Assembly: GCA_028551475.1 (NCBI GenBank)
Contig: CM052359.1
Coordinates: 18,353,583-18,417,582, forward strand
Direction: 5' to 3'
Source: Casuarina equisetifolia
Lineage: Eukaryota > Streptophyta > Magnoliopsida > Fagales > Casuarinaceae
DNA: 64,000 bases
The position numbers and the translations under genes were made by a program. The notes beneath the pieces were generated by a model. That model did not search any database and had not been told where the DNA came from. It saw nothing but the letters and a program-made list of their open reading frames with translations. This document shows positions 1 through 12,373 of the stretch, piece by piece. Each line of letters begins with the position of its first letter. Within the stretch, counting starts at the first letter, position 1.

Positions 1-1027
1 CCACGTCGTCAACTCGATAAGCTCCCCCGTCCAAGTTGTCAATTACCAATTGCTGGTGATCTGCTATCTGGTTTGGGGATGGATGCCAGCTAAGGATTTA
101 GATCAATAAATTAAAGCCGGCGGTAGAATAATCTGCACCTTCGCCGACATTTTCGCTCTGTTGGGCGACAGATATTTTAGATAAAGTGCAAGAGGTCCAG
201 CGGAATCCTAGGTTTTTTTTTGCTTTTTTTTTTTTTTGTCTTTTTTTTTCTTTCTTAATGATCCAAAACTTTACTGGCTTTAATTAATGACTTAAATTGA
301 AAACTAAAAATTTACGCTAAAGCATACTCAAGTTCAGTTTAAAATATAATCCATATTAAGAAAATAAATCTACTAAAATCTATATCAAAGAATAGTTTTA
401 CCAGTATTTTATATTCAAAATCTACTTTTAACTTATTTCTATTGTGAGAGAATTTTACTATTGAGGATAAGAACAGCATGTAGAATCAATATCTTATCTA
501 GTTCTTATAATATTGAGGATAACTTATCTTATTTGGATATCTTGATTATTAACTTATACAAGTTTTAGTGATAATTGTATCATTCTTTTGTAAGTGGAGA
601 TAATCAAAATAGCAATAAATTTTATTTGTGATTTTTGTTATAATAAAACTTGCTCAATCAAGAAATACAGAGGAACAGATGCATCTTCTATTAAGAAAAC
701 AATTTTTCTATCATCTCCTGTTTTAGGAATTTTAAGAGATAGGCAAAAGCAATCATACCTTTTTCTTAAACAGTGAATTTGGTGCAAATCTATTTAAAAA
801 TAATTATATTTTCTTTTATAACAAAGAGAAACTCCATACGCACAATGAACTATGAGGTTATAAACAGCAGACACAGTGCAATTACTCATAAAGAACACCA
901 ATAGAATACATTTCTTTTGTCTTTTCTTTATATATATGAAACACACTAAACCAATTAGAAACTGCAAAGAGAACATCATACTTCCGTATCCTTTATTTAT
1001 GTACATAATCATTAAATCCCGATACGA
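1..1027. other. AT-rich spacer downstream of MIOX
   Basis: No coding exon or RNA gene could be supported here. The first ~200 bases are of mixed composition and end in T-rich runs near 210-250. The rest is AT-rich and contains only short, unrelated reading frames. The part nearest 1027 should hold the 3' untranslated region of the minus-strand myo-inositol oxygenase gene. Confidence 0.6.
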
Positions 1028-3118
1028 TCACCACTTGAGCTTTGCCGGAAAATACTGCAACCAAATTATTCCGGTTCAGAAAAGCATAAATGACTTCAAA
1101 ATTAACGGATTAATGCATCAGAGAACGGAGGTCTCACCTTCTCAATAAGGGACATATAGTATGGCTTCACTTTTTCAATGTCAATTTGCTCTTTGCTCTT
1201 ACTGTAGAGGTCATATTTGCTATCATAATTATAAAATTCGGTCAGTTTCATAAGAATGTTAGTGTGAAGTTAAAATTATGAAGAACGGTTTACAAGAACT
1301 TATATGTGTGTATCATTTAGTGAGTTATTATTGTAACCAAAAAGAAAGAGCTATCAGGTGAAAAAAATTATCTAACTTTTTATATATAAAGGTTTGGAAA
1401 TAAAGAGTAAATTATTATTTTTCATTGCATTAAAAATTAATTTATCCCAAAGAACGTAAGATTCTCAGTCCTCCTAAATTTAATTTTTGTTTAGGGTTTA
1501 GAATAGATAAATCTTACTTGAATATTTGAAGCCACTTCAAATTCTTGGCATCCTCCTCGTTCAATAGGTGCTTATATGCTCTGGCAGTGTGTAAAGCTGG
1601 AAGGTACGGCAAATTCATATCAATATGTTGACTGGGTTGATCATTATACTTAAAGAGGAGACAACCATTGCTGGAAATTCTTACGATAAAATGAGTGGAA
1701 TCGGATGATGAACAAGCCAGCCGAAGGTAGAGTAGTCCCGTTGTTTTTAGCCACCTGTATATTTGAAAATGAGCTTGCAGTTTTGGAATTACACAGCATT
1801 ACTCATCAAGAGATGCCGAAGATATACCAAGTACATGTAGTCATCATGGCCCCATGATATCATCACATTGTTCAGTCCACATCCTTCAGAGTATATTCCA
1901 TTCTTGGTGTTGTAAGCAGGATTGTTGTAGTCTGGATTTTCCTTGAAGTACTGGGGGAAAAGAAAATTTTCTCTTAAAGTTTTTTATCGAAGAAACTTCT
2001 TCAGGTAGAACAAGTTAAGTGGATTTTAGAGAAAAATGACCTTGTGGTGAACAATAGATTCATCAAAAGCACATCCAAGTGGAAAAGTATCCCCTGCGAT
2101 TGAAAAATAGCCTTTTTACTGCGAACTAGAAAGAGAAATTTTCACATTTTTACAGCTGCAACACTGTTCTTACCCACAACAGCCCATTGAGGAAGCCCTC
2201 CAAACTGAGGAAGGAGAAGCACTTTTCCCAGGTCTGAAACAGTACAGGTTATTTAATCAGCTAATTTACTTTTTTTTGTAGCGATGGATTGCTGTACGTA
2301 AGCTTCTGTTGCGGAATCGTGATGGGTATTATACCATGGATTAAAGCAGTCAGGTGCAACCAATCTTCATCGGGATAATCTTTCCTGATTGCTTCAGCTG
2401 ATTGCAACAAGTGCAGGATCTGGGGCTCATCCAAGTCGGGATCGCTATCGTCCACGACCTCATTGAGGAGCTCACAACATTCCCATATCCCCATTTCCAC
2501 TCTGTCCAGCTTTCCGTACTCTTCTCTCATTTTCTTGACCTGCATTTGAGTTTGAAGTTTTTAAAATGACCTAAATCCACACCCATTATAATCTTGCCCA
2601 TTATGCAAATAGCAAGTGTTAAGTTTTTTTTTTCTTTTTTAAAAGCAAAAACAAATTTTCACATATGTGTGTATCATTATAGTTTGTAAGTTTGCTTACA
2701 AAGTCATATGTTTGGTTAATGTGCTGCAGGCGGTAGAACTCCTCCACAGTCTTTCGTCTTGCGGTTTCAGCATTGTAGTCCCTGTCAAGAATTTTCATCT
2801 CAGTGTGAACTTTAATCACATTGACCTGAGCCTAACAAGCAATCTGAACCAAGTGGGTAAAAGGTAACCTGAACGAGTTTCCGAATGCATTGATATCTGG
2901 TGCAAGAAACACATTCTGCGTATCTTCTTTGCTCGACACAACTTTGGGCTGCACGATCTCATCGGTTTCAGACGAAAGCTTCCTCTCTTCCACTCGTGAC
3001 CCTTACAAAACAAACCTACAACATCAAAACCCATGCGACTGAATTGAAACAAAAGTTAAACAACAAAGAACACAGGCAATGTCATACCGAGCTCCGGCTT
3101 CTCAACGAGGATAGTCAT
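1028..3118 (-). CDS. MIOX: Myo-inositol oxygenase (11 coding exons)
   Basis: Catalyses oxidative ring cleavage of myo-inositol to D-glucuronate in the cytosol, feeding UDP-glucuronate and cell-wall sugars. Spliced by eye on the minus strand: 3118-3088, 3001-2869, 2781-2700, 2539-2335, 2233-2174, 2093-2041, 1950-1828, 1754-1685, 1596-1518, 1219-1138, 1054-1028. All junctions are GT-AG and keep frame; total 945 nt, 314 residues, normal for plant MIOX. The motifs DYNAET, EEFYRLQHINQTYDF, WECCELLNE, LTALIHDLGK, SWGHDDYMYL, RFHSFY and NKYDLYSK are in family order. The six di-iron ligands known from the mouse enzyme align with H125, H150, D151, H223, H249 and D282, so the enzyme looks intact. The start is the ATG of the short first exon, giving the N-terminus MTIL seen in plant homologues. 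A possible TATA (3221-3226, minus) lies ~100 nt upstream. Which paralogue it is cannot be decided. Confidence 0.96.
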
Positions 3119-4779
3119 TTCTGGGTGCAAACTTCCCGCAAAGAAACTCAAAACAATCAAATGGAAGAAGAGGGTAGCACGCCTAGGGCATGCCGTGACC
3201 AAGACATTTCAAAGCGGATACTTATAGTTACAGGAAAAGAGTCCTCATCTGCTATAAGCACATCTTGTAAACCTTCCATGAAAATCTAGTTTTCAACTAA
3301 ACTCATCCATTAAGGCCAAAAGAAACGCTCAAAAGAGCGTGCATGTGTCTATTTACGCTATGTTCTCGACATCCGTCCCGGATTTTTTTCCCTAATAGAT
3401 AGAGTTTGTATTCATCCGTCTCACAACTAGATAGAATTAGTTATCCACAACCCCAAAAGCCAATAATTTGAGGCTAATTTTTGTAAACAAACAGTTCTAT
3501 TTAAGGATAGGATTAGTAAGCCAACGAAAGTCCTCTTGTTGTACCATTATTATGTAATTATCTTTTTCCATTTTTTGTGTTTTTTAGCATCAACAGCCAC
3601 GCTGTGAGGCACAACGAAGCAAGATCAGCAACCAAATGAGGACACAACTACTTGTCTGTTGAAGAAAACTGTCGTTGACTGCCAACCCTGGAACAAAAAC
3701 TTCACGGAAAGGAAAACTCAACCACCGCCGGAATCCGCCGAAGTAACTTTCTTTCTTACCCCTCCCGCAGACCTGACGTATCCATCCAATCCCCAACGCC
3801 AACTGATCCAATGGTGCCACTGACCTGCATCCCTTTAACCCACCAGCCGCTGCACATCCGCAACCATCTGACTCCTCTACAACCGATGGAATCAACGCCT
3901 GAAACCGACCGGCAAATGATGTAAAACACCATTGGATCAAATGATGTAAAACCAACCATCCAACCATCTGTGTCCTTTACACTAGGTGAAGCCCGCCGCT
4001 TGTGACTGGTTCGTAGGCAATGCACATTTGCCTGACATCCAATCATGACCCGTGGCTCGCGCTTCCCCAAACCCACTCAACCTGTAGCCCGACATCTGCT
4101 ATGCTGAGCTGCACTAGTCTTCTTCTGCTTCCCTTCAATGGTGGGGTAGTGAAGCATGATCGGAGAGCTCTAAGAAATGTCCTTTGAGCAGTGTGCAGCT
4201 ATTTCACACCTGGTCTCCAACCACATGCGTTCAATCACTTCATTCATATTTCTCCGCAACATATCTATTCTTCATCCATTATCCACAAAAAGACAGGATA
4301 TATCTTGTTTAGCGTACAATTATAATGATACTTTGCCTTCAAGTTGATACACCAACACACGGTAGGCTTATATTTTCACATTATATAAAAAATATTTATT
4401 GTGGAGGACTATAGTCCCCATGTGATTGATGGGGATACATTTGCCACTACGCAATCAAAAAGTTCTAAGTTCATAGGTGCTTGACCAAGGTGATATCAAG
4501 CAATTAAAGTTCCTTATGATGTAATCACTGGCTCTTGAGTCTACAAGTTAACATTAAAAAAAAAGTCGTTTAAGAATGATACCTACAACATGAGTAGCAC
4601 TATGTGACATATGGGTAGCGGTTTGCTTGTTCTATTTGTTTTTGTTGAGAATAGCAATAATCTCATCATGATCCACCAAAGAGAGTACTAAATCTACACT
4701 GGCAATGGCCTCAATGATAGAATGATAAACAAATTGTCTTCATATCATCCTTAGTGTCTTCTCGTAAAGCATCCATGGA
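3119..4779. other. MIOX upstream region and unassigned spacer
   Basis: The first ~200 bases are the expected promoter and 5' leader of the minus-strand MIOX gene. From 3590 to 4080 the base composition is richer in GC and two overlapping minus-strand reading frames of 106-125 codons exist. Their translations are low-complexity and resemble no family I know. A short stretch near 3915-3955 repeats 'atgatgtaaaac' twice. From 4390 on the DNA may be a decayed flank of the Copia remnant that starts near 4780. Confidence 0.45.
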
Positions 4780-6098
4780 ATTTGTAACGTTTGCGCTTAG
4801 TGTGGCCTAGGATGCCATAATGAGTGCATTTAGCAAACATCATACACTCATTGACAAGATTGCGCTTTTTGCCACAATGGGTGCAAATCTCAAAGCCAAC
4901 TGCCATGTATGCGAAGCTATATGACTATTGGAGCTAAAAGGAAAGGTTGGATTGAGTTTACCCATGTGCTAAACCAAGTGAACTTGTAAAAGAATAACTA
5001 TGGGATGGCCTAAAAAAGGTCCATTTGATGGGTTGTAAACCCAAGTGGCTTACACAAGAAGAGACCCATCCCGTGCATCAAAAACAAGAAGTCAATCATG
5101 TTGTTGGAAGGCCCAAATCGAATGGAAGACAAAAAGACTATTTGACCCGTGTGGAATAATTGACTGTCCAAGCTCTACACAACTTGAAACAGGGGAAGAC
5201 AATGATGCCCCAATAAAGCGACCACATTAAAGTACAAAAGCAAGGGAGTCAACGCAACCATTGTTGTTGGTGGAACAACATGTGGCTCCTTCATCTTGAA
5301 TCATCACTATAGCCTAAGGTAGTAGTCATGTGTTTTGTATTTGCAAATGGACAATAGCATAGAAGTCATCCAAGGTATTAAGAAATTCAACAAACTTATC
5401 ATCCTCCAAAAATTGGGTCAAATAACATGTAGCTGCAAGGGAATCCAACTCATTCCAAAGTTGTTTAAGGCAAAAGACGTGTTAATCCACCAAGTCATCA
5501 TTTTGGATAATGTGAGCTAAATCGCAATTCACCTCAACAATTTCTTTGATTTTGATTTGTTGGAACTTTTCCCAAAGATTAGCCCAAACTTGTTGTGTAT
5601 CCTTAGAATATATGAACATTTGGTAGATGTTTGACCATAGTGAAGTGAGAAGCCATGATAGAACCACGCCATTGCACCTTTACAAGTATGGAAAGATGGG
5701 AGAATCAAAATTGGGTTAAGGGATGGAAGTGTCTATAATCCTGAATTTGTTCTTCCTATAAAGGGCAAGCTCCATGCCAGCAATTCTAACTAGCAAAATT
5801 ATCAACTCGAACCAATTTCTTAGACACAATCATGACACCAATTTGCTCATTCATGTGCAAATAAAGTAGATGGCTACATTTAACCAAGGAAGAATCGAAA
5901 CGACCACACAAATGGTGACCCAAACAACTAAAGGAATGTTAAAACTTATGAGAACGATATTGACTATGTTGTTTGCCCCACTAGAGGCGATATATGCTTT
6001 GGATTTACTCATAATAGGAAGAAAAACTACCATTGGAGTCATCAAAATTGGGTAGGGGCAAGGTGTTCGATAAAACACCCATGAAGGAAGGCAAAAAT
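4780..6098 (-). pseudogene. Copia gag remnant (outer, truncated element)
   Basis: Read on the minus strand, 5667-5482 and the following bases give a gag core of the UBN2 type: a segment resembling 'SWLLTSLWSNIYQ', then 'VWANLWEKFQQ', then after a stop 'LKQLWNELDSL'. Further along, about 4910-4790, lies a decayed gag zinc knuckle, 'CTHYGILGHTKRKRY', in which two of the usual cysteines are replaced (by Y and R). Stops and frame changes break the whole stretch. No integrase, reverse transcriptase or 3' LTR of this element was found below 4780, so it is truncated. Its 5' end appears to continue at 11712, beyond the Copia element inserted at 6099-11711. Confidence 0.65.
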
Positions 6099-6410
6099 TG
6101 TAAACAGAACTAGATAAACTCATAAACAAAGGAGAAAAACTCTTTCTTCTATTCAAGAGAAAACTCGATTACAAATAAATGGGAGAAGAAATTCCCATGA
6201 TGATTTCAAATGTATACAAATAGGTTGCTTTTATAGACAATGAAACCTAAACCTAATATGATTTTTTACTAGTCCATGAGGAGTCCTAGGTGCAAAGTGC
6301 GTTACGCAATGTAAGGACAATGCAGGCAATAGGTAGAGGAGTCAAACACATGTTTTTCTTCATCTCTGTAGTGTTGGTGACATGGCAGCCACCTAGTTTA
6401 TATTTGAACA
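6099..6410 (-). repeat. 3' LTR of the inner Copia element
   Basis: Direct repeat of 11400-11711. The shared block includes 'gatttcaaatgtatacaaat' and 'aggagtcctaggtgcata/aa'. The polypurine tract is immediately to the right on the plus strand (6411-6430), as expected for the downstream LTR of a minus-strand element. Confidence 0.88.
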
Positions 6411-6659
6411 GGCCCCTTTAAGTTAAAGGTCAATATGTGTTGACAACATTCAGCTTGTGAATGAGATGGAGATGTTGGTTGGTTAATCCTTGGTTTCCAC
6501 ATGATCGGTCTTAATGAATCCTTGTTGAATCTTTTCCTAAATAAAATGACAATCCACATTTATGTGTTTGGTTCTTTAGTGAACCATAGGGTTGGCTACT
6601 AGCTCCATGGAAGCCCTAACAACCAAATAATCTTGCAAGCAGTGAGTGTCAAGGCTCGA

Positions 6660-9600
6660 TACTCTACCTCATTGGAAGATAAAGAGATGACTGCTTATTT
6701 CTTGCTCTTCCAAGAAATTAATGCATCCCCGAGCATGACACAAAAGCCAGTAACTGATTTTCTTCCAACTTTGCACGTGGCATAATCTGAATTGCAATAA
6801 GCTTGCATATGATATCCCTCTATGGCAGGGATGAATAGTCTTGTGCTAGGACAGCTCTTCAGGTATCTAATTACTCGAATTGCAACTTCCCAATGAGATT
6901 TCTTTGAAGAGTGCATGAATTAAGCTAAGTTATGTACTACATATGAGATGTTTAGTCTTGTGACATTGAAATAGTTTAACTTGCCTATGAGTTGTTAATA
7001 TTTCAAAAGGTCTTCTAGGAGGGGATCATCATCACAAGGGATCAACGCACCTTGATCATACTGTAGGGTCGTCAATGAGAGATTGGTGTCCATGGGATTG
7101 TCAACCAGTTTGGTCTCCCTAAGCCTAAGCTTATTAATCAACTCTAGGATATACTTGTGCTAACTCAGTTGAAGACCTTGATGATCTTTTAGGACCTCAA
7201 TCCCAAGGTAATACTTGAGATTTCCCAAGTCCTTGATATGAAAAACTAAATGAAGATACTCCTTAAGCTCACGAATCCCATCAATATTGTTATCAGTAAT
7301 GAAAATGTCATCAACATAAATGAGAAAAAGTACTATAGAATTACCTCAACGTCGTATGAAGAAGGATGTGTCATGCATGGAATCCTGATATCCAGCTACC
7401 AAAAGAGCGTTAGTGAACTTGGCATATCATTGTCGAGTAACTTGTTTTAATCCATATAAAGATTTCTTCAACTTGCAAACTTTTCCACTATGCTCATTTG
7501 GTTCCCCAAGTGGAAGCTACATGTATACGTCTTCATGGAGATCACCCTGCAAGAATACATTAGTGACATTCGTCTAATGAAGCTCTTAATGATTTTGGGC
7601 TACAAGGGAAAAAGCACATATGATGGTGATATACTTAACAACAAGAGCAAAAATCTTATGATAATCCACACCTTCCTTTAAACTGTGTCCTTTGCCACGA
7701 GGTGGGCCTTGTACCTCTCCATTATTCCATAAGTTTGATACTTGATCTTATAAACCCACTTACACCCAATGAGCTTTCTCCCATATGGTAACTTCATAAT
7801 ATCCTAAGTGTCATTTGCTTTTAATGCTTTAATTTCCTACTCCATAACATATTGCCATCTAGGATTGCTAACTACCTCATGGTGATAAAGAAGCTTAGTG
7901 TCAGTAGAGATGAAGGCAATGAAGTGCTGGGAAGAAAGGGAAAGATGATTATAGGAGAAATAGGCAGAGAGTGGGTATGTGGAGGATTCACTCTTGGTAA
8001 GGTGAATGGTAAGGCAAACATGATTAGTCGACTAGAATGGTGGTCGAGTTTCCTCAATGAACTATCTAGGAGCTGGTGGAGCTGAAGTGGAAGGTAGGTC
8101 ATTCGCTGGAGATAGAAGGTCATCATCAAAGAAGACATCATAGGAGTCGGCGGACGATGGTAAGGGACTAAGTGCATGAGTAAGTGGTGGAGCTGAAAAG
8201 GAAGGTGAGGAGTCATCTGTCGAATGTGGTGGCTTAATAGGGGGTTCTGGACATGGTGGTTCAGAAACCTCAAGATTGTGCTTAGCCAAAGGACTCAGCA
8301 CGGTAAATTGTGATTTGGGCCTTATTTCGGAAAAAGGAAAAATGTCCTTATAAGACTTGACATCTTGACTCATAAAAAATTTTTGGTGGCTTTCAGCATT
8401 ATAAAGCTGATACCCTTTATTACTGTGAGCATATCTTATGAGGATACTAGGAATGGCTTGTAAGGCAAACTTATCTTAGGGCCCTACAGTAGTGGCATGA
8501 CACATGCAACCAAAAACTCTAAGATGTGAAAGTTTTGGTGATTTTCCAAACAATTTTTCAAAATGAGGAACTCCTTGCAAAACAAAAGATGACATCTTAT
8601 TGATAAGGTAGGTGATAGCAAGGATGCATTCACTCCAGAATTTATCGAACGTGGAGCTCTAAAATTTTAAAGCTCATACAACATCAAGAAGATGATGATG
8701 TTTGCGTTTAACAACCTTATTCTGTTGAGGGGTGTGACTGTAGGAACTCTCATGGATAATGCATTGTGATGAGAAAAGTTATTTTGTGTGAGAGTTGAAA
8801 AAATCAAAGGCATTGTCAAATCTAATGCATCTAACTTCCAGACTGAATCGGTTTTTTACCATAGTCAGAAATTCCTTTAACTGGGAAATGGTTTCACTTT
8901 TGGCTTTCATGAGGAATGTCCATGTTCCTTATGAGAAGTCATCAACGAGTGTGAGAAAATATCGTAATCATCATAATTAGGGATATGATAAGGTCCCAAA
9001 ACATCAACGTAGATCATATCAAAGATCTATTGCATTGTGTGGTCACGCATGGAAAAGGATTTCTAGTTTGTTTTGTAAAAGTGCAAATCACACAAGGATT
9101 AGACAATATTTTTGCAAGATTTAAATTCATTTAAAAATTAAAATTTTGCTTTGAACGAATGCCCAAGCCTACATTGCCAGAGTTGAGAGTTCAAAAAATC
9201 ACACGCTGACAATGTGTTTACAAAAGATGGGCAAGGCCTAAAATGTAATGTAGCATCATTTCTACCAGGACATTCTACAAAGAAATAAAGCCCATTGTGC
9301 ATTCTACCGAGTTCTTTGACTTCACTCTTCAAAAGGTCTTAAAATACACAAAAATTAGCATATAATATAATGCAACAATTATTTTCATGGCAAAGTTTGG
9401 AGGTAAACAAAAGATTGAATTTAAAATATGGTGAGTATAGAACATAGTTCAATTTCAATTGTACAAATATGTGGGTGTGTCCAATATAGGTAATTAGGAC
9501 ATTATCACCATTAGGAAATTTAACTTTCCTAGATCTAAATGTACATGGAACAATGAAGTCTAAGCATCGGATATTAGCAGTAATATGATCACTAGCACTA

Positions 9601-10979
9601 TAGTCAATAATCCAACATTTTTAAAAGAATGCGTTTGTACCAGTTCGATGAGCCTGAGCATCTGAATCATTATGCAGAAATCAAATAAAGCATTGATAAT
9701 CAGTCTTGGTGATGAAGACATGATCAAAATTATTGGCCACTAGATTGGCTTGAGCTTCTCCTTTGTAATGCTTGTATTCGGGTGGAAATCCATAAAGTTT
9801 GTAGCATTCCTTGCATTCATAACCATAATTTTTGCAATATTATGGGCCCGTCAAACAATAACGTTCCTTTTTTTATGGCCTTTTTTTTTTTTTTTTAACA
9901 AAAATCATATTTTTCTTCTTACTGCCCACCCCGAAACGACTTGTCATTTTGCTCAGCTTTGAACAAAAACGACATGTTGTTTGGAGTGGTTCTGAACAAC
10001 CTGTCATTTTGGTGAGCCAAAAATGACATATTGTTTGGTCTTAGTTTAAGTGAAAACAACTTGTCAGGTGCCTTAAGTTGTTGTATGCTGAAGCCCATCC
10101 CCATAGGTTGATCCGCCATAAAAGAGTGATGACTCATGGGGGGACCTATTGCGTTACTCGACTATTTTGCCACAATAAAGCTAAAATCACCAATTGTCTT
10201 CCCCACAACATTCCAACGATATTCGACCTTACTAATGATCGAATAGGTCTGAATAACATCCGAATGAGGTTACATGTGCAGAATCTACTATTTAATTACC
10301 AAATAGTCGTCATCTAGGCCATTTAAAAACTAATAAAAGTTTAACTGGTCTTCATGGATCTTCCATGGTTGGAATGTGACCATATCCGATGTAATTAGCT
10401 CCATAATCGAAGCATACTCATCCTAGAGGTGTTGGAGCTGGCCGAAATAGGTGGAAACAACTTCACCCCTTGTTGAATTCCCCAAAGCTCCTAAAGTAGG
10501 TCATAAACCCTAGACAAGTCGACTTGAGAGTAGCAGGTGTGGAGCTCATACCACATTTTGGCTATTTCTCGAGTGTAGATGAGACCGTTTTGCAATTCCA
10601 CCAAGATGGAGTTGAGAATCTAGCTATAGCAGAGGTCATTATAATAGTCTAAAAGAAGTCAAGTTGGGGAATTGGGTGCTGGTTTTAAGTAGGACCCATC
10701 AACAAAAACCATCCAATTCTTGATCAAAAGGGTGATTTTCATGGTTTCACTCCAGATGGTGTAATTTGAGCATTTGGCAAGCTTCACCATCACTAGAGCA
10801 ACTAAATTAGGTGTCTCCAATGTGAAGATAGAGGAGGTGCCATGGTTCAGGTTTAATTCTGACATGAGACTAAGAATCAGACATATTCCATGGTGGTGGA
10901 AACGGCATACAAAGAGGGTTTTCTCAGGAAGTGTTTTCGAGAGTGAACCCACTTCATCCGCCTTAATGGGGTGGCACAT
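6660..10979 (-). pseudogene. Copia gag-pol remnant of the inner element
   Basis: Minus-strand reading. The gag N-terminus near 10860-10660 has the Copia pattern of a segment ending 'NYTIWSETMKITLL' followed by 'FVDGS'. A gag-pre-integrase motif 'LWQCRLGHS' lies near 9160. A long Ser/Pro-rich linker lies at 8373-7870, between integrase and reverse transcriptase. The reverse-transcriptase YVDD box is at 7318-7307, and RNase H, with 'GRKSVTGFCVMLGD' and 'SWKSKK', is at 6916-6695. Numerous stops and frameshifts interrupt every domain, so no active protein is possible. A short-motif repeat inside gag (about 9905-10080) repeats 'NNMSFL' and 'QND' units. Confidence 0.85.
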
Positions 10980-11399
10980 ACAACATCTTGTTGGTGGAGT
11001 TGTTGGCGGTGAGATCAGCCATCATGTCAGGTACGTCATCTATGGTGGTGTGGTAGAAATGACATCATTTAGTATGAAACTGAGGTGGACTAAAAATGAT
11101 AGCATTCACGTTGGAGGGTGAAATGTAGTTGTTTGGTAGATTGAAAGAGGAAACGGCATTGTTCACGTTTGAAAAGCAAAAATCATTTAGGTCATCTTCC
11201 TTGTTGAGTTTGTCAATAAGCCGAAAAATGCAAAGAAAGAGGAAAACTTTCTCTATTCCACCGTTAAAGGCTTAAATAGCTTGGAAAATGGCAAAAAAGA
11301 CCGGAAAAGACCAATATAGGTTAAGTAAAAGCAATTTCTTCAGGATTGAAAGGAAATAAGAAAGAACTCAAGGATTGAAACCTTGGTTCCTTAATACCA

Positions 11400-11711
11400 T
11401 GTAAACTGAACTAGATAAACTTATAAACAAAGGAGTAAAACTTTTTCTTCTATTCAAAAGAAAACTCGATTACAAATAAACAGGGGAAGTAATTCCAATG
11501 ATGATTTCAAATGTATACAAATAGGTTGCTTTTATAGACAATGAAACCTAAACCTAATATGATTGTTCGCTGGTCCATGAGGAGTCCTAGGTGCATACTG
11601 CATTTTGTAGTGTAAGGACGATGTAGGCAGTAGGTAGAGGAGTCAAACACATGCTTTTCTCTGTCTCTGCATTGTTGGTGATATGGCTGCCACCTAGCTC
11701 ATATCCGAACA
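11400..11711 (-). repeat. 5' LTR of the inner Copia element
   Basis: Partner of 6099-6410. Its inner edge at 11400 abuts the primer-binding site read on the minus strand. Confidence 0.88.
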
Positions 11712-12373
11712 AAAACAAAGCAAAAGAAGGATGAAAAAGTGTAAAAGAACATAAGGAAACAAGACCAACGCCACCTTCAGATACCATGATAAACTGAGTA
11801 AAGCTGAAAACAATGAAAATAGTATGTATTTACTGGTAATTCATGTACAGGAAAAATGAGGGAGAAGGACTATGGCAACAACTCTTACAAAGAAGGAAAA
11901 ATTAAGCTAGGGCTACAACAAGCATGGGATTCTACTATATGGGCCAAGGTCATAGAAAGCCCAATATAAGAAAATACATCATTTTGACAATTGTGAAGTC
12001 CAAAATATCCCTTACAGATCTTGAACTTTCCTTCATAACCTTTTATGTTGTTTGCTAGATTATTGACTCATAAATTTGTAAAAAACATAGGAAATTCAAG
12101 TTTCTTCATCAAAGCAATTGGAATAAGCTTAAACCACTAACGCCTAGTAGTTAACTCAAAAGTGGCCATAGCCATTAAACAAGATCTTTTTATATAAGTA
12201 GAAAAAAATTACTTTTATCAATAATTGTATAAGAAAGTTCAATTTCTCTTTAAAATTATTGTGTAAGAAGTGGCATATATTTTATTTTAAATAATTTTTT
12301 TTAACTATATTTAGGCAATCAAACACTCTCGACACTGTTTTTAATAAGTTAAAAGTTTTCTTTTATTACTTTC
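11712..12373 (-). mobile_element. Leader, PBS and partial LTR of the outer Copia element
   Basis: At 11775-11786 the minus strand reads TGGTATCTGAAG, a Copia-type primer-binding site. It abuts a TG...-starting sequence (plus strand from 11787) that should be the inner edge of an LTR. The orientation agrees with the gag remnant at 4780-6098, and the inner element 6099-11711 lies between the two. The outer LTR edge cannot be set because no second LTR copy was found. The AT-rich stretch from about 12050 to 12373 may simply be host DNA. Confidence 0.5.

Larger units (their letters stand above)
6099..11711 (-). mobile_element. Copia LTR retrotransposon, minus strand, degenerate
   Basis: Two ~312-bp direct repeats, 6099-6410 (3' LTR) and 11400-11711 (5' LTR), bound the element. 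Each begins TGTAAAC and ends GAACA on the plus strand. Next to the 5' LTR, inside the element, the minus strand reads TGGTATTAAGGAACC, a worn initiator-Met-tRNA primer-binding site. Next to the 3' LTR it reads AAAGGGGCC, a polypurine tract. Flanking 5-mers are aaaat and aaaac, an imperfect (4 of 5) target duplication. The interior has gag, integrase, reverse-transcriptase and RNase H remnants in Copia order (IN before RT). The two LTRs differ by many substitutions, so the insertion is old. It seems to sit in the leader of another Copia element. Confidence 0.9.
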
